From: Cryptomeria japonica
Taxonomy: Eukaryota > Streptophyta > Pinopsida > Cupressales > Cupressaceae
DNA: 64,000 bases
NCBI RefSeq assembly: GCF_030272615.1
Contig: NC_081413.1
Span: 610,316,709 to 610,380,708, forward strand
Reading direction: 5' to 3'
In this document: positions 10,180 through 19,644 of the stretch, one piece after another
Numbering within the stretch: position 1 is the stretch's first letter
Layout: each line of letters opens with the position of its first letter
The notes under the pieces: generated by a model
What the model saw: the letters and a program-made list of their open reading frames with translations, nothing else
Databases searched by the model: none
Told to the model about the DNA's origin: nothing
Translations under genes and position numbers: made by a program

Positions 10180-13100
10180 ATATGACTGATGAAGATGGTA
10201 ATATTATTTCAATGAAAGTTAAAAGTATCACTGAAGGAAAGGAATGGGTGGTTACTAACATTTACGCCCCTAATTTTAAAGCTGCTAGGAGTAAAATTTG
10301 GGATTAAATCCAATAGAAAAAGGATTTTTTCTTAGGATAACTGGCCGTTGATGGGAGATTTCAACACTTCATTGCAAGGAACTGAAAAATTTGGAGGATC
10401 TCAAGCCCAACTAGATAGTAGAACTGACTTGATGGATTTCATTAATGCCAATGCCTTGATTGATACTGATCTTACTGGAGCTTCTTACACTTGGTCTAAT
10501 TGAAGGGATGGAGAAGACCTCATTTAGGTAAGGCTTGATAGATCCCTTATTACTCATGATTGGATCCTTTCTCATATATGTTCTTTGTCAGTTATCAATA
10601 GAATTGGCTTGGATCATTATCCCATTTCTTTTGTTGCTGAGTCTGTTAAGAGTAAATGGTGTTTTCCTTTCCGGTTTGAGAAAATGTGGATATCTCACCC
10701 ATCTTTGGAAAAATCCATTGCCAATTGGTGGAGTATTGATGTGGATGGATCAACCATGTCTAAAGTTGTTAAAAAACTTAGAAACATCAAAGGTAACATT
10801 AAGATCTAGAATAAGAAGGTTTTTGGTGATATCTTTGAATCCAAAAAAAAGTTGAAGGAGGAATTAGAACAGATCCAAAACTCAATTAAAAAAGATGGCT
10901 ATAATAAGTATCCCAAGGCTAAGGAAGATGATATATTAGTCAAACTTCACAATATTATATCTAGGGAGGAAATCTACTGGAGACAAAGATCGAGGGTTAT
11001 TTAGTTGGAAGCTGGAGATAAAAACACTAAATTATTTCACATGACCTCCATGAAACATAAAGCTGCTAATAGAATATCAAGATTAATTGTTGAGGACAAA
11101 ATTCTTCTTAAAGATGATGACATTGGGGATGAAGTTATTAGGTTCTTCTCTCAACTCCTCACTGGTAGTAGGGAGATTGACATTACTAAGCAACATGACC
11201 TGGTTGATAACATTCCCAAGATTATTGAACTTCACTAGAATAAGGCTCTTTCTGCTATCCCTACTGTTGAGGAAATTTAAAAAGTTGTATTTTGTTTTCA
11301 AGGGGATAAGGCTCCGGGACCAGATGGCTTTCCCATGTTCTTCTTTTAGGAATATTGGCATATTATGGGGAAAGATACGGTCAATGTTGTTAAAGAATTT
11401 TTTGGATCCAGAAGAATCCTTAAGGAAATCAATTCTACTTTTATTGCCCTAATTCCTAAGGTGGCTGGGGTGGACTCCATGGGAAAATTCAGGCCAATAA
11501 GTCTTTGTAACTCCTTTTATAAGATTATCTCTAAAGTTATGACTTCCAGACTTTTGGTTGTCCTCCCCTTTATCATCTCAGAGGAGCAAAAAGGATTTGT
11601 CCCTGGTAGGCAGTTTTTGGATTCTATCATTCTTGTGCATGAGAATATTCACTCTCTTAATATTGCTAACAAAGAAGCTTTTTTGATAAAATTGGATTTG
11701 GCAAAAGCTTATGACAGAGTGGAATGGTAGGTTCTTTTTAGAATTATGGAGGCCTTTGGATTTGATGAGAAGATAATTAAAGTAATTAGAGAATTGATCT
11801 CTACCCCAATTTTTTCTATACATCAATGGATCTCCATCTAGATTTTTTAAATCTTCTAGGGGGCTCAAGCAAGGAGATCCTATCTCTCCTATTCTCTTTA
11901 CCATCTTGGTGGAGAGTATGAATGAGCATACTGATTCAAAAAATGAAAGATAATAAAACCATCAAAGGTCTTCAACCTTCCTCTACTAATGTGTCTTGTA
12001 CTCATTAGCAATTTGTTGATGACACTATTTTAATGGGATACTCCTCTGTTGGGGAGGCTACTGCCTTCAAAGGTGCTCTTAGCTTATATTCATTGGTGAC
12101 ATGTTAGCAAGTTAACTGGGAGAAGTCCACTATCTATTTCTTGATACCCCTATTACTAGGCAGCAGAGAATTGCTAACATCATTGGGTGCAAGGTGGAAA
12201 TTCTTCCCTCCACTTATTTGGGTCTCCCTTTGGGTTTGGCTCCCCCAAACTCCTTTTGGAACTTGTCAATTGATAAACTCAACAAAAAACTGGCTGGCTG
12301 GAAAGGATCTATGTTATCTCAAGTAGGAAAGCTGCAACTTCTTCAAGCAACCCTTCAGAATCTCCCAGTCTATGCTCTTAGTCTATTTGGTATTCCGGCT
12401 AAATTTGCTGAAGCTTTAGAGAGGATTCATAAAAGATTTCTTTGGTCAGGGGTTGAAGAAAAAAAAAGGATTTCCTTAGTCGCTTGGGACAAAGTGTGTA
12501 AGCCTAAGTGCAATGGGGGTTTAGGTATTAAAGTCCTTAAAACTTTTAATAAAGCTCTTCTTGCTAAATAGATACAGAGGGCTTATGGCATTAAAAAAGA
12601 TTGGAATCGAGTGTGGTTTGATAAATATATTCATGACCAACCTCTTCATTCTCTTCTCTATTCTGAGGACATCCTTGCTGGGTCTTTCATATGGAATAGT
12701 ATTACCAAATCCATAAAAGTTGCCAAAGCTGGAGTTGGATGGGTCCTTGGCAAAGGTGACAAAATTAGGTTCTGGGAGGATGCTTGGATTAAAGATGAAC
12801 CTCTCTTTAATCAAGATTGCAGTCAATTCATTGATGAATGCAAGAGAAGGTACGGGCCTATGGTTTGTAATTACTGGAAGGAGAATAAATGGGTAAGGCT
12901 TGATGCTATTTATGTTGGGTTTTCACTGCTCCAGTAGGATCTACTATCCTTTTCTGTTAATAAAGATTTTGATGATGTTTTGTTTGGAAGAGTAATCCCA
13001 GGGGAAACTTCATTGTTGCTTCTACCTATAAAAATACTTTTACTCAGATCCGCAACCCAATATGGACTAAAATCTGGGATAGAGTTCTTATTCCTAAAGT

Positions 13101-14130
13101 TAACATGTTTTTTTGGCTTGCAGTTCATAACAGGATTCTTACTATTGATAACTTGGCTCGTAGAGGCTTCATGCTTCCTAATAGGTGTGAGCTATGTCAG
13201 AAAGAGGAAGAATCAGTGGATCATTTGTTCATCCATTGCTCCTTTACTTGGGAAATCTGGAGTAAATTTTGGGTGAAATGGAAAGTTGAATGGGTAATGC
13301 ATAACAGTCTCAAGGAAGTTATTTGGCAATGGATCTTTCCCACCAAATATCCTCTTATCAAGAATCTCTGGTCCTTGATCCTTCCCATGACTTGTTGGTA
13401 TATCTGGAAGGAGAGAAATAATGGAATCTTTACGAAGGCCAAGTGCACATCTCAGGTGGTTTTTGAAAAAAATTGCAGGGCTATAAAAGAAAACATTAAT
13501 ATTCCTCACAGAAACAATAAGCAATGGATTTCCTCTAACATGAATGACATTGAGAAAAGTATCCTTACCGAATGGAATTTGAATAACAAGGTTTGCAAAT
13601 CTAACAATAGGATTAGGAGAGAAAATGTTGTTTGGAGATTTCCCTGTTATGATTGGGTCAAGGTGAATTTTGATGGGGCCTCCAAAGGCAATCCTGGGAA
13701 GTCAGGAGGAGGAGGAGTCATCAGAAATTCTCATGGTATTTGTATTGCTGCTATTGCATCTCCCCTAGGAGTTCAAAACAATCATGTTGTTGAAGCTCAG
13801 GCTATGTTCAAATGTCTCCAGCTTGCTCAGGGTTTTAAATTTAAAAAAATATGGCTGGAAGGGGTCTCCCTCAATATTATTCAGGCTATCAAAGGTTCTA
13901 GCTCCCCTTCTTGGAATATATTCAACATTATTGAAAGTGCTAAAAAGTTATTAAATGACTATGATAGTGTTTTCATCTCCCATATTCTAAGGGAAGGTAA
14001 TAAGGTCGCCAAACTTTTAGCTAATGAGGGGGTTTATTTAGAGGAGGATGCTAAATATATCAAAGAAGCCTACTGTAAAAAGGATGTCCAGGTGCAATTA
14101 TTATTGGATCGTGTCAATGGTTCAAGTTAA
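10180..14130 (+). pseudogene. LINE ORF2: endonuclease, reverse transcriptase, zf-RVT, RNase H
   Basis: Domains in order: the C-terminal half of the APE endonuclease (VVTNIYAPNF near 10250, PLMGDFNTSLQG near 10350, LDHYPISF near 10610); reverse transcriptase (GDKAPGPDGFP near 11310, FRPISLCNSFYKIISKV near 11490, KLDLAKAYDRVEW near 11700, QFVDDT near 12010); zf-RVT (FFWLAVHNR near 13110 and CELCQKEEESVDHLFIHCSF near 13190); and RNase H (VNFDGASKGNPGKSGGGGVI near 13665). About a dozen in-frame stops occur, for example at 10501, 10525, 10807, 11002, 11236, 11278, 11347, 11728, 12006, 12105 and 12569, plus a few frameshifts. Nine of these eleven are TAG, mostly at family Trp or Gln positions. The copy is dead. 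Confidence 0.9.
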
Positions 14131-14149
14131 TTTTATCATTACCTTTTTG

Positions 14150-16031
14150 AGTCCGGATATCAAAGGTAGAGATTGGGGCTATGTGAAGTGTCAGTTCATG
14201 AATTTTTTAAGGCATCATTATTATGATCACTACTATGACGGGGATAATCATAATAAGTGTTGGATCATCGCGACCATTATTAAACACTTCTTCAAAATCA
14301 AGGAAATCACCCTGTTTTTTGAACCCAACATTTTGTTCAAAAGCCTGCGTTTAAGTCTTGTTTTTCAATTTGTGAGCAATTTGTGCACTGTTGAAAACCT
14401 CGACCTGCATTTCAATATGGAGGGTAACCTTAACTGGAATGAGCCCTCTGGTTGTGATAACTGGAAAACTGAGCAAAAAGTTTGGAGGAGGCTCCATAGA
14501 CATGGTTTCACCGACTACATGGAAAAATTGTATGGCAGCAAAAAGTCGGTGTCACAAGGCTTTGCTAAGGGATGGAATAACAACAAAGTCACTTTGTTTG
14601 GGGAGACATGGAAGCTCAATGAGGATTTGGTGGCGGAAGTAACAGGATTATAGAAGGATGGCACCAAGTTCTACAGAGATCGAAAGTTTGCAGCAGAAGC
14701 TAGAAATTTTTTCCCTAAAACTGATGATGAGAAGGTTCAGCTCGCCAAGAAAGACAATGTTTCATACTACCTCCCTCATTAGGTAAAGTCCTTATGGCAG
14801 AAGATGTTAAGGGGTTTGATGGAATTCCTAACTGTTGATGGTAGATTTATGAAGGTCTATAACTATCATTTTGCTATTCTTAATGATTTCCACCATGGGG
14901 TTAAGATTTCTTTGCCTTTCTATTTAGCTTCTTCCCTGAATGAGAGCTTGGCTAATCATGCCAAAAAACCCAAATCCTATCCAATAGCTCATCAAGGTCT
15001 CATTCTTCTCATTTATGAACACTTGAAGAAAAAAGCTAGGGTTAGTAAGGATGATCATTTGGTGGCAAATGCTCATATTTCAGATAGTCAGGATGAGTCT
15101 AAGTCTGATGATGATTCGTCAAATGTTCTTCTCCATTTAAAAGGGAGGATTGATGATGTTGATAAAGAGGACATAGATGTGGAAGCTGGTATGGAGGAGG
15201 AATAGGGGAAGAAGGCCGATTATGAAGCGGAGAGTGAGAAGAAAGAGGATGTTAGAGAAGAGGAGGAGGTGAAGAGAAGTTTCTGTTGAAAAGCCTGATT
15301 CAAACCCTATTGCTTTGGATAGCAAGAATGTTTCCCAGAATACCATGGAGGAAGCTAACCCTAAATTTGTGAGCTCTGAGTAGGGAAGGGAAATGACAGA
15401 CTCCATTTTCAATGCGGCCAGAAATAGCACACTAGAATTTTTCAATTTCCAGAAATGGGTACTTGAAAATATTACCAGTATTCAGAATAAACAAAGAGAT
15501 TTGGAGTACAAGATTCAAGATTTGATTAAAGATTCTAGTACTGGGAAAAAGGATGCCGAGGTGGAAACCAGTGAGGTAGAGGATGAAATTGAAATGCAGG
15601 ATTGGTCGGAAAAAGATATGATAAAGGGAGACTTGAAGCATTTGGAAGATGTGATCAGAACTGCCAAAGATAAGGATGAGGTTGAAAATGAAACCATCAT
15701 CAATCGGGTTGCTAAAACTAAGAAGGCTTTGAAGAATTTTATGAATCACATTCTTGAGGTCTTGAGGGTTTTGTCTCAAAATATGAACGCCCTGGTGGAT
15801 TGTCTGGAGAGGAACCAACAGAACAAAGAAATGGTAATAATTGATGATATGTTGACATCTAGCTCTACTCCCCAAACTTCCAGAAAAAGAACTAGGTAGA
15901 TGACCGACGAATTGGAGATAAAGACTAAAGACATCCATCTGAAGAAGGAGAACAAAGACTTGAGAGAAGCCACTAAGGCTATGATGATGCTGGTTAAGGA
16001 CGCTGAAGAGTCCATAAAAGTCTTTATTTGA
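14150..16031 (+). pseudogene. Extra ORF behind LINE RNase H (unknown protein with coiled coil)
   Basis: One frame reads from about 14160 to 15205 through TAG stops at 14651 and 14780. It contains WGYVKCQFMNFLRHHYYDHY, EKLYGSKKSVSQGFAKGWNN, GETWKLNEDLVAEVTGL and FYLASSLNESLANHAKKPKSY, followed by an acidic Glu/Asp-rich stretch. After a frameshift, 15393-15899 encodes a 168-aa, mostly helical Lys/Glu-rich segment that looks like a coiled coil, and 15900-16031 a further 43 residues (MTDELEIKTKDIHLKKENKD). The WKLNEDLVAEVTGL block resembles proteins I associate with plant transposon-linked ORFs, but I cannot name the family. It lies between RNase H and the LINE poly(A), so it seems to be carried by the element. 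Confidence 0.5.
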
Positions 16032-16231
16032 TATGTAATTCTGGTCTTTGTCTGCCAGTCTCTCGCTGGCTTTGTGCTATCCCTTTTTCTGGCTATTGTC
16101 TTTTCTGCTGGTCTTTTGCAACTTCTCTGTCTACATTCTATTTACTCTTGCTTCTTTCATGCTTATCTTTTCGTATTATAAGCAGGTTTCGGGTCCCTTA
16201 AAACCTGATTTTCCTTAATAAAAAAAAAAAC
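16032..16231 (+). other. LINE 3' UTR and poly(A) tail
   Basis: A non-coding, pyrimidine-rich stretch ends in TCCTTAATAAAAAAAAAA. This marks the 3' end of the LINE that begins at 10145. Confidence 0.75.
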
Positions 16232-16476
16232 CCAAGATCATTAATCTAAAATCAAATCTATATTCTAAATACTAATTTAACATGATATATCTATATTCTA
16301 AATACTAATGTAACAATATCATGATATTGTAGAGAGAGAACAATAATTAGTTAAAAAGTATTTACAATTGACTAATGAGCTTTGACCAAAGCAATTTTTT
16401 AAGATAGCTATCAAAATTTAGGTTTGAAGTATAAACCTACCTTTCTCTACGTCTCCATATTCAATACCCATCCAAT
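16232..16476. other. Short intergenic stretch
   Basis: A/T-rich unique-looking sequence with no gene. It contains a small internal repeat, TCTATATTCTAAATACTAAT, near 16257 and 16290. Confidence 0.5.
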
Positions 16477-16481
16477 GATAC
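16477..16481. repeat. Left target-site duplication GATAC
   Basis: GATAC abuts the 5' LTR and is repeated at 26354-26358 immediately after the 3' LTR. This shows a 5-bp staggered integration. Confidence 0.85.
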
Positions 16482-18050
16482 TACAGACGTCTAAAAATGG
16501 TCAACGCTTGTGGAGTCATACTTTAACATTTGCGCATTGCCTTATTTTAGGGTTCTTGCGTTGCATTAACATTTATTCTATGTTGCACACTTTGTCTTTA
16601 TCATTTGCGAGCATCGAGTCCTTCTTCTGCATTCCTTATGTTTATCACTTTCACATTTGGTCTTGTCGATAACAATCTTCAGTTATGATTTTGGTCGATC
16701 TTATCCTATCGCATCAATGTGCGTGCTTATTTGTCATATTTTGGACATCGTCAATCCTAATCGATGATAGAATTAGGGTTTTTGTCCTCTCATCAATCTC
16801 ATCATTTTGTGATCGATTTGTCATCGATCCTTGTCTTGGTTAATCTTGTCATTTTGCGATCGATTTGTCATCGATCCTTGTCTTGATCAATCTTGTCATT
16901 TTGCGATCGATTTGTCATCGATCCTTGTTCTCGTCAATCTCATCATTTTGCAATTGATTCATCATCGATCTTTGTCCTTTTCAATCATGTCAATTTGGAT
17001 CAATTAGTCATTGTTCCTCATTAATTGGCGCCTATCAATTTGATTTCCTTGTCAATCTTGGTCAATTTATCAATTGAATCATTTATCAGCATTGGTCCTT
17101 TGTCAGTCAGAATCATGATCATAATAGACCCTACATCAATTATCTTTTGTCAAGACCTAATTGTCGTCCTTGCATTTCTAATTCATCTTCTAGGATTTTA
17201 TGATTTATTCATTTAATCTTGATTGTCATTTTCTCTCTAGGTTCAATAATTTATTTATTTATCCTAAGTCTTCTTGTCACAATTAAATATTTATTTAATT
17301 GGCTAATTAATTCCTTCTCCTTTTGTGTATTAATTAATGAATGAAAGGTTATTAATTAATTCACCTAAATTTCCACCTCATTTTCTAATTTGCTAAATTC
17401 AATTTCCACCTAATCAATTCCTCTCTAGTCTCTCCCTATTTTTGTGCTTCGGTGGAAGCATGAATTTCTCATGCGTCATACCATTGGCATAGCAAGATTT
17501 CATAGGCTTTTAGTCCTCTAACCTTTGCATTGGCAATATGTCATAATTCATGACATAGAAGGTGTCATAACCTTCTTCCTTCAACTCAATTGTGCCATTT
17601 TTGAAATCAATTGCCTCTAATATCAATCATGAAAACTAAATTGCAATGATAACAATCCTAAAAAAAAACATTCAATAGAGATATGAAAACAAGACATTCA
17701 AATCAAATGCAAACCATTACAAATGCGAATATCTCCTCCATAATTCTCCATTGTCCTTCTTTCTCCTTCAAATTGCTTTGTTTGTGGATCTCACCTACAA
17801 GTGCATAGGCATAGTATGAAAGCAAGTTTGACAAGATGAGATGACAGCGTAAGGATACTAGAAGCGTGATTGATTCTCTGAAAAATGTGATTAGATGGGA
17901 TCCTTTGATTGAATAAATTCATCCAATTTATAAATAAATTGGAGAAAAGACAAGATTAGCATGAAATTGATATTAGAGGCAATTTAGTTTTTGTGATTGA
18001 GCTAGCCTAATTTTCCATTTGCTTTGATGATTTCCAAATTCCTATCCACA
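16482..18050 (+). repeat. 5' LTR with internal inversion
   Basis: 1569 bp, collinear with the 3' LTR except for about 17625-17985. That part is the reverse complement of 25978-26280. The inverted block is bounded by TTGCCTCTAATATCAAT on the left and ATTGATATTAGAGGCAA on the right. The 5' end reads TACAGACGTCT where the 3' LTR has TGTAGATGTCT, so the terminal TG is mutated. The LTR also contains tandem degenerate GATCGATTTGTCATCGATCC units around 16800-16970. Confidence 0.9.
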
Positions 18051-18055
18051 TTAAT

Positions 18056-18075
18056 TGGTGAACCCAACGTGAAAC
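18056..18075 (+). other. Candidate primer-binding site
   Basis: TGGTGAACCCAACGTGAAAC begins five bases inside the 5' LTR, with the expected TGG start. I do not match it confidently to a tRNA. Confidence 0.5.
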
Positions 18076-18164
18076 TAACCCATTTAACCATGTTTTGAGT
18101 GCTTTTTGAGCTGTTTGCAGGTAAAAAACTCAAGAAACAGGGCAATTTAGACCTTTCTGGACAT

Positions 18165-18333
18165 TCTTGTGCCTGTGCAGAAGGGATCTGCGCCTGTGTA
18201 GGAGGGATCTGTTCCTGTGTTGGAGTTTTCTATGATTGTGTTGGAGTTTTCTGCGCTTGTGTTGGAGTTTTCTGCGCTTGTGTTGGAGTTTTCTGTGCCT
18301 ATGTTGAGTCATTCTGTGCCTGTGTAAGGCCAG
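18165..18333 (+). repeat. Eight degenerate 21-bp tandem repeats in the leader
   Basis: The unit is TGTGTTGGAGTTTTCTGCGCT. In one frame it encodes a 7-residue Cys-rich repeat (CVGVFCA and variants). It lies in a short ORF (18099-18419) upstream of the main ORF. Translation is not supported beyond the open frame. Confidence 0.8.
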
Positions 18334-18419
18334 AAATAGAGGTGAAACCAGTGTTTTTTAACTTCCAAATTACTTTGTTTTTAATTTTGTTCTTATATTT
18401 TGGTTTTCTTTGGTACTGA

Positions 18420-19640
18420 TTCTCTATGCAGCACCTTGGCATTACGTGTGACGAAGACTAAGAATGAAACTACTAACAAATCTTATGCAGGACGCGGTCA
18501 AAGACTTCTATTAAAACATCTTGCATGTGATTTTTAAAGTAGTAAAGGTTAATGAACACCATGTATGCTTTGATTGCTTTTAGTTTGATTGCATGTTTTA
18601 ACCTTTAGAATTGGGCTTGCCTCCCGATTTTCCTGACACTTCGCACAGGCATTGGTGAGAGGGAACAACCCTAAGTGGTGACGAGCTAAAACCAAGCTCT
18701 TTCGAACCACTCTAAATAACTATGGATGCACTGAAAGTTGTAGACAACAGGTGCTAGAATGGTATTGCGATAATTTATTCGCCAGATCAATACCCACCCA
18801 AACGGATGCCCTTACTAGAATCTCTTATTTTTAGAGGCCAAAATCCTTCTATCTGTTGGCTCAGGCATTGTGATACGCGCATGCCGAAGACACCTCTCAT
18901 GTACTCCTTAGTTAGAGATAGCAAGTTCTTGGGAAGTGATGCCCCTTGAACTCGAAGCTTGGTATGCCCGAGAAGTGAGTGCACTGTAAAGGGGAGCCAG
19001 TGCTACCAAGCGTCTAGCTATCCGGTGAAGTGTTGTATTTTATAGTTAGAGGATTCAACAGATATTGCCATTGCCATCCATAGGATTTGTTGTGAATGAG
19101 CATGATTTTCTTGGGTCTAAGTCCAAACATCTTGTCTTTTGTGATTGTCAAAAGTTGAATTATACAATTGTCACAAAACATCATTTGTCAAACAAGTCCA
19201 AATATTGTCCAAACAAGGTTTTAAAAAGAGAACATTCATCCAACAAAGTTCAAAACATTTTCAAAACATGGCTTTCAAACACATTGAAAAACTTTGTCTC
19301 AACATTGATGTCACTTTAGGCTAGGTTTTGCATAGTCCAACTTAGGTCCTAGGGCATATTGTCATCTCCCTTCATTTTAGTCCTTTTTATTGCAAGCGTC
19401 CTCATTTTGCACTTAGGTTTAAAATCATTTCCTTAAGTTTGCATTTCATTGTTATATCCTAAGTCATTGTCATAATCATTTCCTTCTTGCATTTAGTCTC
19501 AAAAATTTGGTTTGTCAAACTTAAAAAAATCAAACACTTTGGATGTTACCCTAAGTTGTTGTTAGGGAGTCTTGACCTTGTCTAAAATTTGTCCTTTCAT
19601 TAATATCACTTTTGTCAAACCTAGTTTAGTATCCAAGCAT
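18420..19640 (+). other. Long leader of the LTR element
   Basis: No ORF of note. 18600-19065 is compositionally different from the rest of the element: higher complexity, less A/T, many short complementary words (CCTGACACTTCGCACAGG). It could be a structured packaging or translation region. 19065-19640 is A/T-rich with repeated TTGTC/AAAC words. Confidence 0.5.
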
Positions 19641-19644
19641 ATAG

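Larger units (their letters stand above)
10145..16231 (+). mobile_element. 5'-truncated LINE with an extra downstream ORF
   Basis: A non-LTR retrotransposon whose first part is missing: it begins inside the endonuclease domain. Reverse transcriptase, zf-RVT and RNase H domains follow to 14130. Another coding-looking block runs 14150-16030, then a 3' UTR ends CCTTAATAAAAAAAAAA at about 16231. The GTTTCGGGTCCCTTAAAACC just before the A-run resembles other plant LINE tails. No clear target-site duplication was found. Confidence 0.8.

Noticed and set aside
10501-12571. Alternative genetic code reading TAG as Trp or Gln
   Set aside because: The two intact host-type genes use normal Trp and Gln codons and end in standard stops. 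The stops occur only in decayed mobile elements and fragments and fit deamination.
16424-17216. Small ORFs in the LTRs (also 24812-25567)
   Set aside because: They lie in repeated LTR sequence, differ between the two LTRs and have no domain. The Ser/Ile-rich products come from GATCGATTTGTCAT repeats.
18600-19065. tRNA or other structured RNA gene in the LTR-element leader
   Set aside because: No cloverleaf, A/B boxes or known RNA family could be made out; left as a possible structured leader only.
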